This document shows, piece by piece, positions 1 to 12,426 of a stretch of 64,000 nucleotides of DNA. Under the pieces are notes generated by a model. That model saw only the letters and a program-made list of their open reading frames with translations, was not told where the DNA came from and made no database searches. Position numbers and translations under genes: made by a program. Source of the DNA: Clavaria fumosa. Lineage: Eukaryota > Basidiomycota > Agaricomycetes > Agaricales > Clavariaceae. The stretch covers positions 2,542,001-2,606,000 of the forward strand of contig OX637796.1 in assembly GCA_951802425.1 (NCBI GenBank). The letters run 5' to 3'. Each line of letters begins with the position of its first letter. The first letter of the stretch is position 1.

Positions 1-64
1 AACGGACAGCAGGAGTACTGTGGTCGAGGAAATACAAGATAGAGCAGAGGTTCTAGAGCAAGTC

Positions 65-863
65 TTATTCTTCAGCAACCCATCGTTCTGCCATAGTTCC
101 AATGTATGGAAGCTGAAATCGAGTTAACCTGCTGCGAGAAGCATGGCAATAAGCTTGATAACTGTGAAAGCCATCTGTTTAACCTGTTGCAAGGGAAGAC
201 AAAAGGCCATGCACGCACGACATGAAGAGCGACGTGGCGACAATGGAGAGTGTGATAAAGGTAAGTAGCCACGACGGGAATTGCGTCAGTGATCCGAATA
301 TTCGCAAGAGAATCAATGGTGTAGTCAGGAGCGCCGATTGGTACGCTAATTTAAAGCGGATCACCATGACGATTCCACACCGCACGCAACCCCAGACTCA
401 CCATGAAAGCGAATATAGTCGCTTCGAGTCTCCAGCACCAATAGCACAAATGCTGGACAACAAGATGTGAGCACACGTTGAAATACATTGGTCTCTAGGA
501 TTGTCACACAAACCAGATATAGGGCCTAGCAGATACGCAAAGGCAGCTAACACGTCCAACCTCATACCGTACGTAGTCTCCCAGGGATTGATATGGGTTT
601 GCTCTCTGGTGTCGAGTTCTCCGCTTGACAAAGAAGTCCCAAACGTCGGGACGCCTCCGGCTTGATACGAAGTGTGCATCCCAGAGAAGGGCGCTTGCGC
701 CGCCACGCCCAGCCTAGAAGATGACGCTTTATGGGCGAAAGACTCACGAACAGGAGGGTCGTCTGGCGGCGGTGTCTGCAAACAAAATAAGGAGAGGGTT
801 GGCTAATGTGGCGAGCGGACTCACATACGGGGCGAATGAGGCGGACATGCGAGAAGAATCCAT
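65..863 (-). CDS. Tic20/DUF4870-like small membrane protein
   Basis: Five exons read on the minus strand (863-825, 775-514, 452-402, 345-222, 161-65) join into a 190-residue protein. The start ATG at 863 precedes a short exon ending at a GTGAGT donor. The N-terminal half is polar and disordered. The C-terminal half has the pattern of the Tic20-like/DUF4870 family: a conserved lead-in NPWETTYGMRLD, a first membrane segment around FAYLLGPISAF, an IRFHAYQSALL motif, two further hydrophobic segments, and the C-terminal LPYIGTMAERWVAEE. These landmarks line up only after splicing, which supports the introns. Fungal members are small multi-spanning membrane proteins of unknown role; the plastid-import link applies to plant Tic20 and should not be carried over. 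Its start lies 166 bp from the start of RPS24 on the other strand. Confidence 0.8.
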
Positions 864-1029
864 CTCGAGGTCTGCTGCGTACGAAGCAGTCAGCCAACCT
901 ATGAGAATGGATCAACTAATTTGGGTTTCGATGACTAAGCAAATATCTCAAGTCTTCGTCGCTCATCAACGTTCACGGCGACCACGACGATTCGTTGTGC
1001 AAAGTTAACGGCACTCTAATCAGCCCAGT
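864..1029. promoter_or_regulatory. Divergent promoter, Tic20-like gene / RPS24
   Basis: A 166-bp gap separates the start codons of two head-to-head genes, so it must hold both promoters and both 5' leaders. I see no strong TATA box. The role is inferred from position only. Confidence 0.5.
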
Positions 1030-1685
1030 ATGGTGAGCGCCATGGTGAGCGCTATATCAGTCATGTGGAGCGACGTGCATGCGGGACCAGGAAACCTTGG
1101 ATGCATCGTCGAGACTTCGGATAACACTTCTCTGACGCTTTTGCTAACAGGCCGACAACCAAGCACCCATCACCCTCCGTACACGCAAATTCATCACCAA
1201 TCGTCTTCTGTCCAGGCGTCAGTTTGTAATTGACATCCTCCATCCGGGGCGAGCCAATGTCCCCAAAGCCGAGCTGTCTGAGCGGCTTGCGACTCTGTAC
1301 AAGACGGACAAGGCTCGCGTCGTCACGTTCGGCCTGCGAACGCAGTTCGGTGGAGGCAGGAGCACTGGCTTTGCTCTTATCTACGACGACGAGGCGTCAC
1401 AGAAAAAGTTTGAGCCCAGATATCGCCTAGTCCGGGTGCGTGCCGCGGTTGATTGAGTGGTCGAGATCCAGCTGATGCGCCCTCCCCGTTACGTGTAGTC
1501 TGGCCTGGCAACCAAAGTGGAAAAACCCTCCCGCACTCTGCGGAAGACGAGGAAGAATCGGGCGAAGAAGGTTGGTCGCCTGCATTCATCTTCTCGTTAT
1601 GCGCTTGCTCACAGGCGACGACACTGTCTAGTTCCGTGGCACCAAAAAGATCAAGGCAGCTGAACCCCCGAAGAAAGGCAAATAG
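1030..1685 (+). CDS. RPS24: 40S ribosomal protein eS24
   Basis: Cytosolic small-subunit ribosomal protein eS24. The spliced product is 137 residues, normal for the family, and shows [24 protein letters not shown] and [17 protein letters not shown], followed by a Lys-rich tail ending in KKGK. Exons are the bare ATG (1030-1032), 1151-1435, 1499-1570 and 1632-1685. The initiator ATG is itself the whole coding part of exon 1, with the GT donor right after it, an arrangement common in ribosomal protein genes. A second copy of ATG plus donor lies 12 bp downstream (1042-1044); either would give the same protein. The last exon, after a TAG acceptor, starts with a Phe-Arg-Gly motif matching the basic tail of other eS24 proteins. 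Confidence 0.93.
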
Positions 1686-2022
1686 TCATTGTGTGCCCTG
1701 GGATAGTGATGGCGTTTGCATATATGACTATTGTGAGGCGCTTCAACCTCACATGTTGTCATGTACACTTGTATCTACAACCGAGCTCTGCTTCCCTAAG
1801 CATCTGCCCTGCTGCAGTTTACGGTGTCATTCAGCTATTGTTTCGGCTGGTCTAGGCTGCTCGTGCATCTTGCAAAGGACTGATGGTCACTCAATGTTGC
1901 GCACACTAGCACTTTAAGAAGGTTCGCTTATACATGGGTATCAAGGTCCTGATGCGCCAGAGAAGTTCCGTGTCAGCAGAGCATAATAAACCGCGATTCC
2001 AAGCCAAGAAGGAATATCCTCG
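1686..2022. other. Convergent intergenic gap RPS24/ARP1
   Basis: The 337-bp gap between two convergent stop codons should hold both 3' UTRs and polyadenylation sites. Short open frames here have no recognisable homology or splice support, so no gene is called. Confidence 0.5.
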
Positions 2023-3604
2023 TCAAAATCCCGTTTTTTTGTGAATGATATCAGGGTCCTCCTGGTATTCTTCTGCCGACACCCACATCTGAGCAGGGCA
2101 ACTATCTCAGTGACAGTCATCGAGGGAGGGCAGTGGTATGAATTTGCCTTTTTGAAAGTGCTGAGACCCGCCAGAATAGATCCCCCTATCCAAGTCGAGT
2201 ATTTGCGCTCGGGAGGCGCGTAAATCTTGATTTTGACATCTTTCAGAGCCAGCTTCTTCACTTCGTTGAGCAGACGGTCCCCGAAGCCTGGTAATGTATG
2301 CGCGTCAGTCAGTCCAGGATTGACACTTGGAAACGCAGTCGACCTCGACAGAGAGTGCTCCCTCCACTTAGGACGATATTTGAGAATAGGCTCTTGCGCA
2401 GGTCTAGGTCAACGCGATTGATAGAGTCAACAATGACTTGATGCACGCCTGCATATTCTTGTCCAATAATCTCAGGATTGAATAAAATCTCTGGGGCTCT
2501 GAAACGTTCAGGCCCAAGCTGGCGCGATCTCAACTGGGGAGGTGTCTTGAGAGTGGGAAACTCGTACCTGCACGACGTTGCCATCAGGCAACCTAAATTC
2601 TTCTCCACGACCGAGCGTCTCCTTCTCCTCCTTAGACGGGTTGAGAGAGACATAGCAACACTTTTCTTTAATCGTTCTGACCACTTCTCGCTCGGCGCTG
2701 GTGTGTAAGTGGTGTCCAGATTTCCGTAACAGAAGTTGAAGATGGTCTGTCACGTCCCTACGCGGCGAGGTGATGTGCTATCACATCAGTAAGAAAGGTA
2801 TGACCAACCGTCCTGCCACATCCACACGTCGTATCGCATGAGGCATGGAGAATCCTTCAAACACTGGTACCGTGTGTGTGACGCCGTCTCCCGAGTCCAG
2901 GACGATTCCTGTGGTTCGTCCCGATGAATACCTGGGGTAGAATAACAGATCAGCCGCCTGACGCCCTCGGGTCAGGGCAGTCGCGCACAATGACAGAACG
3001 GCTTGCACGGATATGAATAAAGCGGGAACATTATAGGTGTCGAAAAAAATCTGAGCTGCTAGATCTCGATTGCTCCGTGGATTAAGGGGTGCTTCTGTGA
3101 GTAACACAGGATGCTACGTACGTGGAGAGTGAGCATCCGGCCATAGAACGTGAGGGTTGGGTAACTCGCCTCTTCACTCAACGTGCCGAGTTCTTCAGCG
3201 TACACCCAGCTCCATATTCGTTCCATGTCGTCCCAGTCTGTGACTATTCCGTGTTCTATTGGATATTTTATCTTGAGGAGACCTCTGAACTCTTGCGCTT
3301 TTCTTCCGATGAATACATCGCCTTCTAACGCCCCAGCCATCACGCGAACATGCTTTGGCCGGCCGACGCTGCGGGAGCATGATGAGACGCGTCATCAGTA
3401 TACACAAGATATCCAAGTATTTGGGCGCACAAGGATGGAAAGAAACATTTAGGATGATCCTGGCCAGCGAATCCTGCTTTGATAGACCCGGAACCCTGCA
3501 TCGGAGGTCAATGCTGAGCGATTGGGTTAGGTTCTGCGTTGAATACAGACGTTGTCAATGACGACAGGTTGATTAGTTAGGACGTCTTCAAACTCTCCAG
3601 ACAT
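2023..3604 (-). CDS. ARP1: Actin-related protein ARP1 (centractin), dynactin subunit
   Basis: ARP1 forms the short actin-like filament of dynactin, which links dynein to cargo and supports nuclear migration in hyphae. The start codon (3602-3604) opens with [18 protein letters not shown], the ARP1-type N terminus. The spliced reading continues through [29 protein letters not shown], the [12 protein letters not shown] region, a second phosphate loop at [23 protein letters not shown] and [17 protein letters not shown], and ends [10 protein letters not shown]...HKKTGF. The substitution of [13 protein letters not shown] sequence for the conventional actin start, and the ending, favour ARP1 over actin or other ARPs. 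About eight or more small introns interrupt it. The last one (2089-2147) appears to use a GC donor. The gene shares a 96-bp upstream gap with the next gene. Confidence 0.93.
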
Positions 3605-3700
3605 CCTGCAAGGCTGGCGTTGGTCGCGGTCAGTGTCGCGTCGTACAATACGACAAGAACTCACGTGGCCAACCTGATATGTGTTCACTGAGACCACAGC
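3605..3700. promoter_or_regulatory. Very short bidirectional promoter, ARP1 / Cys-rich membrane protein
   Basis: Only 96 bp separate the ATG of ARP1 (minus) from the ATG of the neighbouring gene (plus). Both 5' leaders and core promoters must overlap here or extend into each other's transcribed region. Inferred from position. Confidence 0.5.
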
Positions 3701-4493
3701 ATGACACTGCGGGTATCGTTCCAACTACACGTCCTCCTTCTTTGTTACTTGTTGCTTATTGTGCGCCCTCTTTTCGAGTTGTATATTCAACTCAGGCTCA
3801 CTGTGCAATAGCTTCCAGTCGACGCCATCCTGAACAAATGGGAAGCGACCAATTTCTGCAAATGTACGGTCGATTACCCATCCTCCTTTCCCGATGGCGT
3901 GACCTCTTGTTCAGGCATATGCTTCCAATCAAACTATTCAATATTGCGTCTTGAAATACCAGACAACCCTTCCAAGCCCTGTCTGTCTTGCACCAAACAG
4001 TGGTGTCTTAATCAGAATCTTCCAATATGTGCAGGTGCATCTCTAGGCGAAACAAATCCCGATACAGCGACTGGCAATGAGGGGGACGTTATTGCAAGAT
4101 GCTTCCGTATGTATTTGTTATCGTCCTCTTGTGTCTGACGCACACGCTCACTCGTGATTCTAGAACGAGACTCTCCGAGAGACCAATTGGTCGTTACCCT
4201 GTTTCTGCTTACCGTGTTCGGCCTCCTTCTGGCCGCAGGGGTCAAGGGCCGCATGCTGAAAGCTGGCTTGGACACAAATCAACTATGGACAAATGGCAGA
4301 CGTTGGTGGGAGGTTAGTCTGGCTTAGTTGTCCTCGTTCGTCGCTCACGTCCGTCGCTACTCAGCAATGGATGCCTCGAAGACTGCCTGAACATTTCAGA
4401 TTAAGCGAATGGCGTCGAACAAGGGGTTTCCCGTCGCGCAGGGAACGAACCGCGGGCTATACTCCTCTTGCTGCATCCGTCACCGATCCGTAA
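3701..4493 (+). CDS. Conserved fungal Cys-rich single-pass membrane protein
   Basis: The first exon encodes a signal peptide (MTLRVSFQLHVLLLCYLLLI), followed by an intron with a GTGCGC donor. The mature part begins LPVDAILNKWEATNFCKC and carries paired cysteines: CKC, C..GIC, PCLSCTKQWCLNQNLPIC and ARCFQRDSPRDQ. A single membrane segment follows (LVVTLFLLTVFGLLLAAGV), then a basic cytoplasmic tail with a WW pair and many Arg residues. Introns run roughly from the donor at 4109 and from 4315. The predicted layout is an extracellular or lumenal disulfide-rich domain with a short inside tail. The Cys pattern and the RCFQRDS-RDQ motif directly before the membrane look like a widespread fungal family that I recognise by pattern but cannot name. 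I do not assign a function. Confidence 0.78.
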
Positions 4494-4848
4494 AGTCGTC
4501 ATGAATCCAAACGAACAACCTACCATCTGTGCACCATTCATATAGTCCAAGTAGATTATCTGCTCCATCAACAGCTTATGACTCGATGTCTACGGTCTGT
4601 CAACTTGTACAGTACGCTCCAAGGATATGAAATTCCATTCGCTAAGAGACCGTGCGTCGTATTCTAACCGTCGATAAAACTGCATCACATCACGCCAAGG
4701 CGCCGGATGACCAGCCCGTGGGAATGTTGACACACATCTGATCTTACGGCATACTCGATCACGCGTACCCCTCGAAGGGAAACCACCTTTTCTCTGCAAT
4801 AACTCCTCCATTGCGAGCCCATTTCCTCGCGCTGTCCTCTCCAATTCT
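4494..4848. other. Intergenic, upstream of kinase gene
   Basis: 355 bp between the stop of the membrane-protein gene and the first ATG of the kinase gene. It should hold the kinase promoter. A short ATG frame near 4587 leads quickly to a stop; an upstream, spliced N-terminal exon of the kinase cannot be excluded, but I see no good support for one. Confidence 0.4.
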
Positions 4849-6743
4849 ATGTTCTCGCTGTCTGCTGTTGATGTCTCTCATACAGAGGACGATTGGATCC
4901 CGCAGCCTCCCTCCACCTCAGCAATGTATAGAGCAGCGAGTGTAGGCAACAGCTGGGGCGTCACATCATTTGGACGCGGGTTCAACTGGGCCAAAGAGAA
5001 TGAATCTGTCGACCTTCAAGTGACCGGAAAAGATCTTTTCTTCGCGGACGGCGCAACCGATGGCCCTGAGAATTCCTATGTCTACAAGCATGTTGACCTT
5101 GGGCCTACCATGACCCCAAAGTCTCGCCCTGCGGCACCAGTCAGCACTTCAGGCTCAAGGGCAACAAGTCACACACCCCTCATAATCCCACTGCTTCCGA
5201 ACAGCGACTGCTTATCCCGTTCACCTGACCAGTCCCCTTCTGCTTCCCCACGACTCACGGTTTCTACTAATAATGGAGGCGCAGCGTCATGGTCCGACAT
5301 AACACGAAGTCCTGCAACCCCTCGTGCCAGGCGACGATCTTCCCAACAGCGGGTCTCGTTGATCGCAGGCCGTGTCTCCATTGCTCCCATAGAAGCACCT
5401 AGCGATCTACCACTACTTGCGCCAAATCTACATCGCGCGGATAGCACCAGCAGTTTCCTGAGTGTGGCCGCCAGCACGGCTCCACCCAGCCCCTCACACG
5501 AACAGGAATCCTTCCTAGGTACCCGGAACATATCTCAATTCTCAATCGAAGGAGAAATCGGGAGGGGTGCATATGGTCTGGTCAAACGCGCGCGAGAAAT
5601 TCAAGCAGGCGATTCGCTTGGTGTAAGACAATTTTCACTCACATGCAAGCTTGTATTTGATGTGGCCTAGCCGCCGCTCATCATTAAACAAATCATCAAG
5701 TCACGAATATTAGCCGACTGCTGGAAGAAGCATCCCAAGCTCGGCACTATACCAATAGAAATCTACGTTATGTCTGCAATCTCTTCAACAACATATGTAT
5801 TACCACCCCCTCGACCCTGGGATCCATCACGCCTAGGAATGTCATCACCGTGCGTAGCGTCCGGGGACGAGCAAATCGCTCAAAATGGATCCGATAACCT
5901 TTCCGATGACGTGTGGTACGAAGGCCGTGTAGTTAAAGGGCATCCAAATATCTGTGCTTTGTTAGACTTTTTCGAGGACAGCCACTATTATTATCTTATC
6001 CTCCCATCGGCCACACCGGGCCCGCCTGCTCCATCGGATCTTTTCGATCTGGTCGAAAGCCATCCACAAGGTCTTCCTGCCGCCTTGGTGCGCTCTTATT
6101 TAGGGCAAATTGCTGATGCGCTATGCTTCCTTCATTCGCGTGGCATCGGTAAGCGTTGTTCCCCGCTTCGCTCTGCATTAAGCTCACCTTCCATGTAGTG
6201 CACCGTGATGTCAAGGACGAGAATGTCGTCCTTGGCGCGGGCGGCAAATGTATTCTGATTGACTTCGGTAGTGCCGGTCTTGTAAAGAGGAATGGCTGGG
6301 ATACATTTTCTGGGACGTATGTCTATCCACTTGCCTGATGCTCAACTTGATAACGTTGACCCATCTTTCTATCTAGCTTGGATTATGCCGCACCAGAAAT
6401 CCTCAGAGGAGAGCGCTACAATGGGAAAGAGCAAGATGTCTGGGCTTTTGGAGTTGTCGCTTATGTTCTGCTTTGTGGAGAGTGCCCTTTCATGACCGCT
6501 GCAGAAGCTCGAGAAGGTCTCCAATCACCCTTCGCCTCCGCCTCTATTGCTTTGGACGACCGGTGTGCGGAAGGTAAAGAAACGGAAGGCCATGAATTAG
6601 ATGGAGGAGGAGCTTTGGGAGATGCGGCTGTCCTGGTCAGGGCCTGTCTGGAGGTGCAGCTTGCGGCCCGACCTACTTTCGAGAGCATACTTCAATCTCA
6701 ATTTCTATCCGGAGAGGGGGGGTGGGGAATGCCTTGTCAATAA
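4849..6743 (+). CDS. PAS-kinase-type serine/threonine protein kinase
   Basis: Four exons: 4849-5622, 5671 to about 6149, about 6200-6319, and about 6377-6743. The first ~230 residues are Ser/Pro-rich and look disordered. The catalytic domain follows: a Gly loop IGRGAYGLVKRA, the Lys region LIIKQIIKSRILADCW, the insertion KHPKLGTIPIEIYVM, the catalytic loop VHRDVKDENVVL, the magnesium motif DFGSAG and the APE motif LDYAAPEIL. The DCW...PKLG..P.EI sequence and the HRD.KDEN/DFGSA combination are typical of PAS kinase (PASK, yeast Psk1/2), which links nutrient state to carbohydrate and translation control. I cannot see a PAS domain in the N-terminal part as modelled; it may have diverged or lie in an unmodelled upstream exon. 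Key catalytic residues are intact. Confidence 0.82.
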
Positions 6744-7072
6744 TCCGTGCTGCAGAGACTTGTGATGCGCATTTCATTAGGAGGGAATGTATCCTGGCGT
6801 CTTCGGCCCAGTTTACATTCGAATGTTAATACATATTGCCCAATGGCCTCTGCCTGTCTGCAATAAGCAAGAATTGCACTTTGTGCTTGAACTTGCTTCT
6901 TGTTATGGGTAGGTTCATAATTGTCTTGTTAAATCCCCTCTCCAAAATCACATCTGTAGAGGCCTGTGAATTTATGTAGCCCTTTCCTTCCAAAAAACAC
7001 AGCAGATTGAAAGTGAAGTATTTGGTTGTATATAATTGGGTGTACTTGTTTGTGATGCACGTGAACACACTG

Positions 7073-7102
7073 GCCGAACCGGTCGGAGCTGCCGAACCAG
7101 TC
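7073..7102. repeat. Direct repeat in TEF1 promoter
   Basis: GCCGAACCGGTC (7073-7084) is repeated as GCCGAACCAGTC (7091-7102), one mismatch, with an 18-bp period. It sits about 50-70 bp upstream of the TATA-like box, a position suited to a transcription-factor site. Function is inferred. Confidence 0.6.
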
Positions 7103-7227
7103 ACGTTTCATCCTTGATCAATCGATAAAAAATTTTCAGTGTGCATATAACTAGCCCTAAACACCCTCAACCCTGTTGTCTTCCCTCTTTCTCTCCATCA
7201 CCACCGTTTCCCCTTGCGCGCTTTGTG

Positions 7228-7375
7228 GTAAGTCTCCTGCTTTTTGTTGACTCTGAGGTCCTCTGCGGGTTGCCAGGGCATATATTTCACTTCAGATAGT
7301 GCGATTCTTGGATGCCCTTGATGCTAGATAGCGCCGTGTGCCTGGTACAAATGCTGACCATCATGATTTGTGCAG
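7228..7375 (+). other. Leader intron of TEF1
   Basis: A clean GTAAGT donor after TTTGTG and a TTTGTGCAG acceptor bound a 148-nt intron in the 5' UTR, ending 12 nt before the ATG. Introns at this place are a known feature of fungal TEF1 genes. Confidence 0.8.
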
Positions 7376-7387
7376 AAATCAGGCAGT

Positions 7388-9283
<1,896 letters not shown>

Positions 9284-9880
9284 AAACCGCAAATTACTAG
9301 ATGTAGAAAATGCTGTATTCATTTCGTCATCATCATTTGGTCGTCACTTTTCCCTGGCTCCTGTCCACACCAGCATCCAAGCGCGCTATGTTCGCTACGT
9401 GTTTTTGTATCCTGTCAACGGGCTGCACTGCCTTATAGGCAAATGTACTTCAAGCGCTCTTTCTCTTGAGTGGCGCGGATCGAATTCTCAATTTGCGTGA
9501 TGGTTGATCAAAGTTGATATATATAATATCAGGTTTTAGTTTCAGATGAACGCTGATCCGTAACAACAATTTCACGTTAGTGCGGAAACGCAACAACCAA
9601 TTTCATGTCAAGGATTAAGGCCTAGCCTAGAATGAGGATTGTATTCAGACTACTGTATCCCTCTGCTGTGGCGTACTGTTCTAACGTTAGAGCTAACTTT
9701 CTCCTCGTTGAATGGGCAATGCGATTTTTCAAACTCCGTGATTTCCATCTTATCAGATAACATAACCACAAATTTCATATACACCTTCCCTTCCCCCCTT
9801 CTTCCCCCACCGTCGCTACACCCCTCATACCGTAGCACCCTCGCTGTGACAAACGCGGGCGTATACCCGCCAAAGCTACT
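9284..9880. other. Intergenic TEF1 / transporter
   Basis: 597 bp holding the TEF1 3' UTR and the promoter of the transporter gene. Visible structure: an AT-rich partly self-complementary stretch near 9513-9532 (GATATATATAATATC) and a strong C/T-rich run at 9781-9815 before the next ATG. No gene seen. Confidence 0.5.
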
Positions 9881-12171
9881 ATGTCATACCAAACCCTCCC
9901 TACCCGAGATGATGACCTTGTCATCCCCACTGGACCTGGAGAGAGCAACGACTCCCTCACTCACAGCTTATTGACAGGCACGGCTAGCCAAGGTGCAGAA
10001 CGGACTATAAGAAGTTCACGCAGAGCTTTTTGGATCCGCTGCCTTGCTCTCCTATGTGCTTGTTCGCTCAGTGTTGGTAGTCACTTGTAAGCCCATCGAT
10101 TACTCCCGACTTTGTCGGCATTTACTAAGGCAGTAAATTCGACAGTGCTTCTTATACTCTTGGTCCGCTCAAGTCACGGCTGAGCCGCGAGCTTGGGACT
10201 TCAAATACGGAATTCAGTCTACTCATCTCTGCATTCAGTCTCAATTCAACCTGGACACCACTCCTCGGTGGTGTTCTCGCTAGTAGACTCGGAACAACGC
10301 TCTCAAGTATTCTTGCTACGAGCATAGTATTACTAGGTGATATGCTTCCTGCCCACTATCTGGCATGCCCCATCTGACAAGATCCCTTAGGTCAAATACT
10401 ACTCCTGTTCGGCGATATCTTCAAAAGTGTCCGGCTTATGACACTCGGCATGTTTATCTTCGGGCTAGGCTTGTCACCTCTGTCCGTTGTACAAGAGACT
10501 ATCATCGTCCGTTTCTTCAAATCGCACGGTCTGGGGCTTTCCCTCGCCCTTGGCCTCGTTGCAGGCAAGGGTGCATCATTCGCCGCCGCGCGAATCTCCT
10601 ATCCGCTGTCGCAAAAGTTCGGAACCCGCGCGCCATTTTATGCGTCTACGGGTCTGGCTGCCTTGTCGGTCGTAGTCAACTTAATTTATATGGCGGCGTC
10701 ACGGTGGTTCGTCGATGGCACTGGAGCAGAGCTGGAGGCCAGCGATATACACGAAGAGGCACAAAAGAGGTCTTCGCATAGTGTCTCAGAGGCAGAAGCG
10801 CTCCGAGAGGTCGCTATTAAGCACCACGTTCATTTCAAAGAGATCACACACTTGGGCGACGTTTTCTGGGCGTCAGTCTCTTGTGCCCTTCTCCCTTCCG
10901 CTTTGTCAAACCTTATACATTTGCTTCAGGTATATAGGACTAAATATCTTATGCGGCTTCGTTTGGTCCCCCTTCATCCATCTAGCATCGTGCGTAACCT
11001 TACCCTTGCTTAACAATGCCCGCAACTGGTCCTTTCGTCAGAAATCTCATCGAGCTACGCTACCATCTCACTGAACTGAACGCATCAAATCAAGCATCCT
11101 ATCTCCTTGCTGGCAGTCTCATTTTCTACCCTATTGTGAGTTTCTTATACCGGATATCTGTTCAGCTAAACTTATACGTTGTGTAACCACAGTGTGGATT
11201 GCTCGTAGATCGCTTTCGTAACCGGATGACAGTTATTTATCTTCTCATACTATCGTCGTTCTGCACACTGCTGTGCTACGCCTGGCTCGCCCTGCCGGAA
11301 AATTTGACACACACTGCCTTACCGGGTATTTTCTCCTTCGCCTTTGGTCATGGATTCTCTCCCTGTGAGCCAAATTGACGCTCTGGGCTTGCCTATAGCA
11401 TTTAACGACGATTTCAGTGCTGCTTGTCGTCATCGTGCCACAACTCGTCCCGTTGAGATTTGTTGCCACTGCGCTTGGCGCTCATAAAAGTGTGCGTTAG
11501 TTCTGTCGCTCATCGCACATTGTGCAAAGCTAATTTTAACTTTTCACCCCGTTCAGCTTGAACAAGCAGGCTCGGCTACTTTTCAAACCCTCGCCGGCTG
11601 GCTCCTAGACATCAAGTCCAAGTCAGCAGCTTCAGCGCAGGTCTTGCTGAACCATTTCTTGCTGTTGAACGTGCTACACCTCTTCTCCTTATTGGGATTA
11701 TTCTACCTGTACCGCAAACAAGTCGAAGCGACAGAGCGCTCACAGCACTCCCTGCTTCACACGCAGGAGGTGACTAGCCTCTCGCTTTTTGCTAAGGTTG
11801 AAGCGCTCGAAGAGGGGAGCGCGGAGGAGTTGCCGTTGATGTCATCCACAAGCCGACTTCTAGACAATGATGACGACAGCGACGTTTCCGTCGAGGCGCA
11901 CAGGCATCGCCGACCACGGGCAAACTCGCGGGTGAACCTTTCGCCAGCCGATCCGCATCATCCTCGATATTTGTTTTTGCCCGACCTATCGTCGTCGACG
12001 TCACGGTCGACAGGGCTCCCTTCGTCGTCGTCGGAAAGGCGAATGATCAGGAGGGGCGAGATCTTCGCTGCGCTTTGTTGTTTATTTATCGTTGTGACAT
12101 GGTTGTTCTTTTTCGTGACCGTCTGGTTGAGGCTGAGGTCCGAGGAAGACAGAGGCGGCAGCACGCAGTAG
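9881..12171 (+). CDS. Major facilitator superfamily transporter, MFSD1-like
   Basis: A multi-exon MFS protein starting MSYQTLPTRDDDL. After splicing it shows an N-terminal cytosolic tail, SVGSHFASYTLGPLKSRLSRELG between segments 1 and 2, SLNSTWTPLLGG, FGLGLSPLSVVQE, a cytosolic loop with charged residues around SEAEALREVAIKHH, NILCGFVWSPFIHLAS, LLVDRFRNR and ALGAHKSLEQAG. The extended polar C terminus after segment 12 ends with an extra hydrophobic stretch near AALCCLFIVVTWLFFFVTVW. The sequence pattern recalls MFSD1-type carriers, which in animals are lysosomal dipeptide exporters; the fungal substrate is unknown. Introns include those after SVGSH, after IVLLG, inside FWA|YIGLNI (about 10871-10929) and several later ones. 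Confidence 0.82.
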
Positions 12172-12426
12172 AATTTTGCTACCGTCTACAATAATGTACT
12201 TCCCTATAATGAATTGATTGCTCCAGCGCATTCACGCGGTTGGGTCATTCAAACCTAGTGTCAACCGTGGGTATTCCAAGCCCCTGCCAACTCATGAACA
12301 GTGCAACTACAATCCTTGTATAATCGTGCTCTTAGTGCAGATATATACAGGCAACCGATTGTATGAAGAAGAAGGAAAAAAGAAGCGCGACGTAGAAACC
12401 ATTACTTCACGACAAAATCGCCCTCA

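Larger units (their letters stand above)
6744..7387. promoter_or_regulatory. TEF1 promoter and 5' leader
   Basis: This 644-bp gap ends at the TEF1 ATG. It contains a TATA-like sequence (CATATAACT, 7144-7152), a pyrimidine-rich stretch around 7165-7220 expected at the transcription start of a highly expressed fungal gene, a leader intron (7228-7375), and a pair of direct repeats (7073-7102). The left part should hold the 3' UTR of the kinase gene. Confidence 0.6.
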
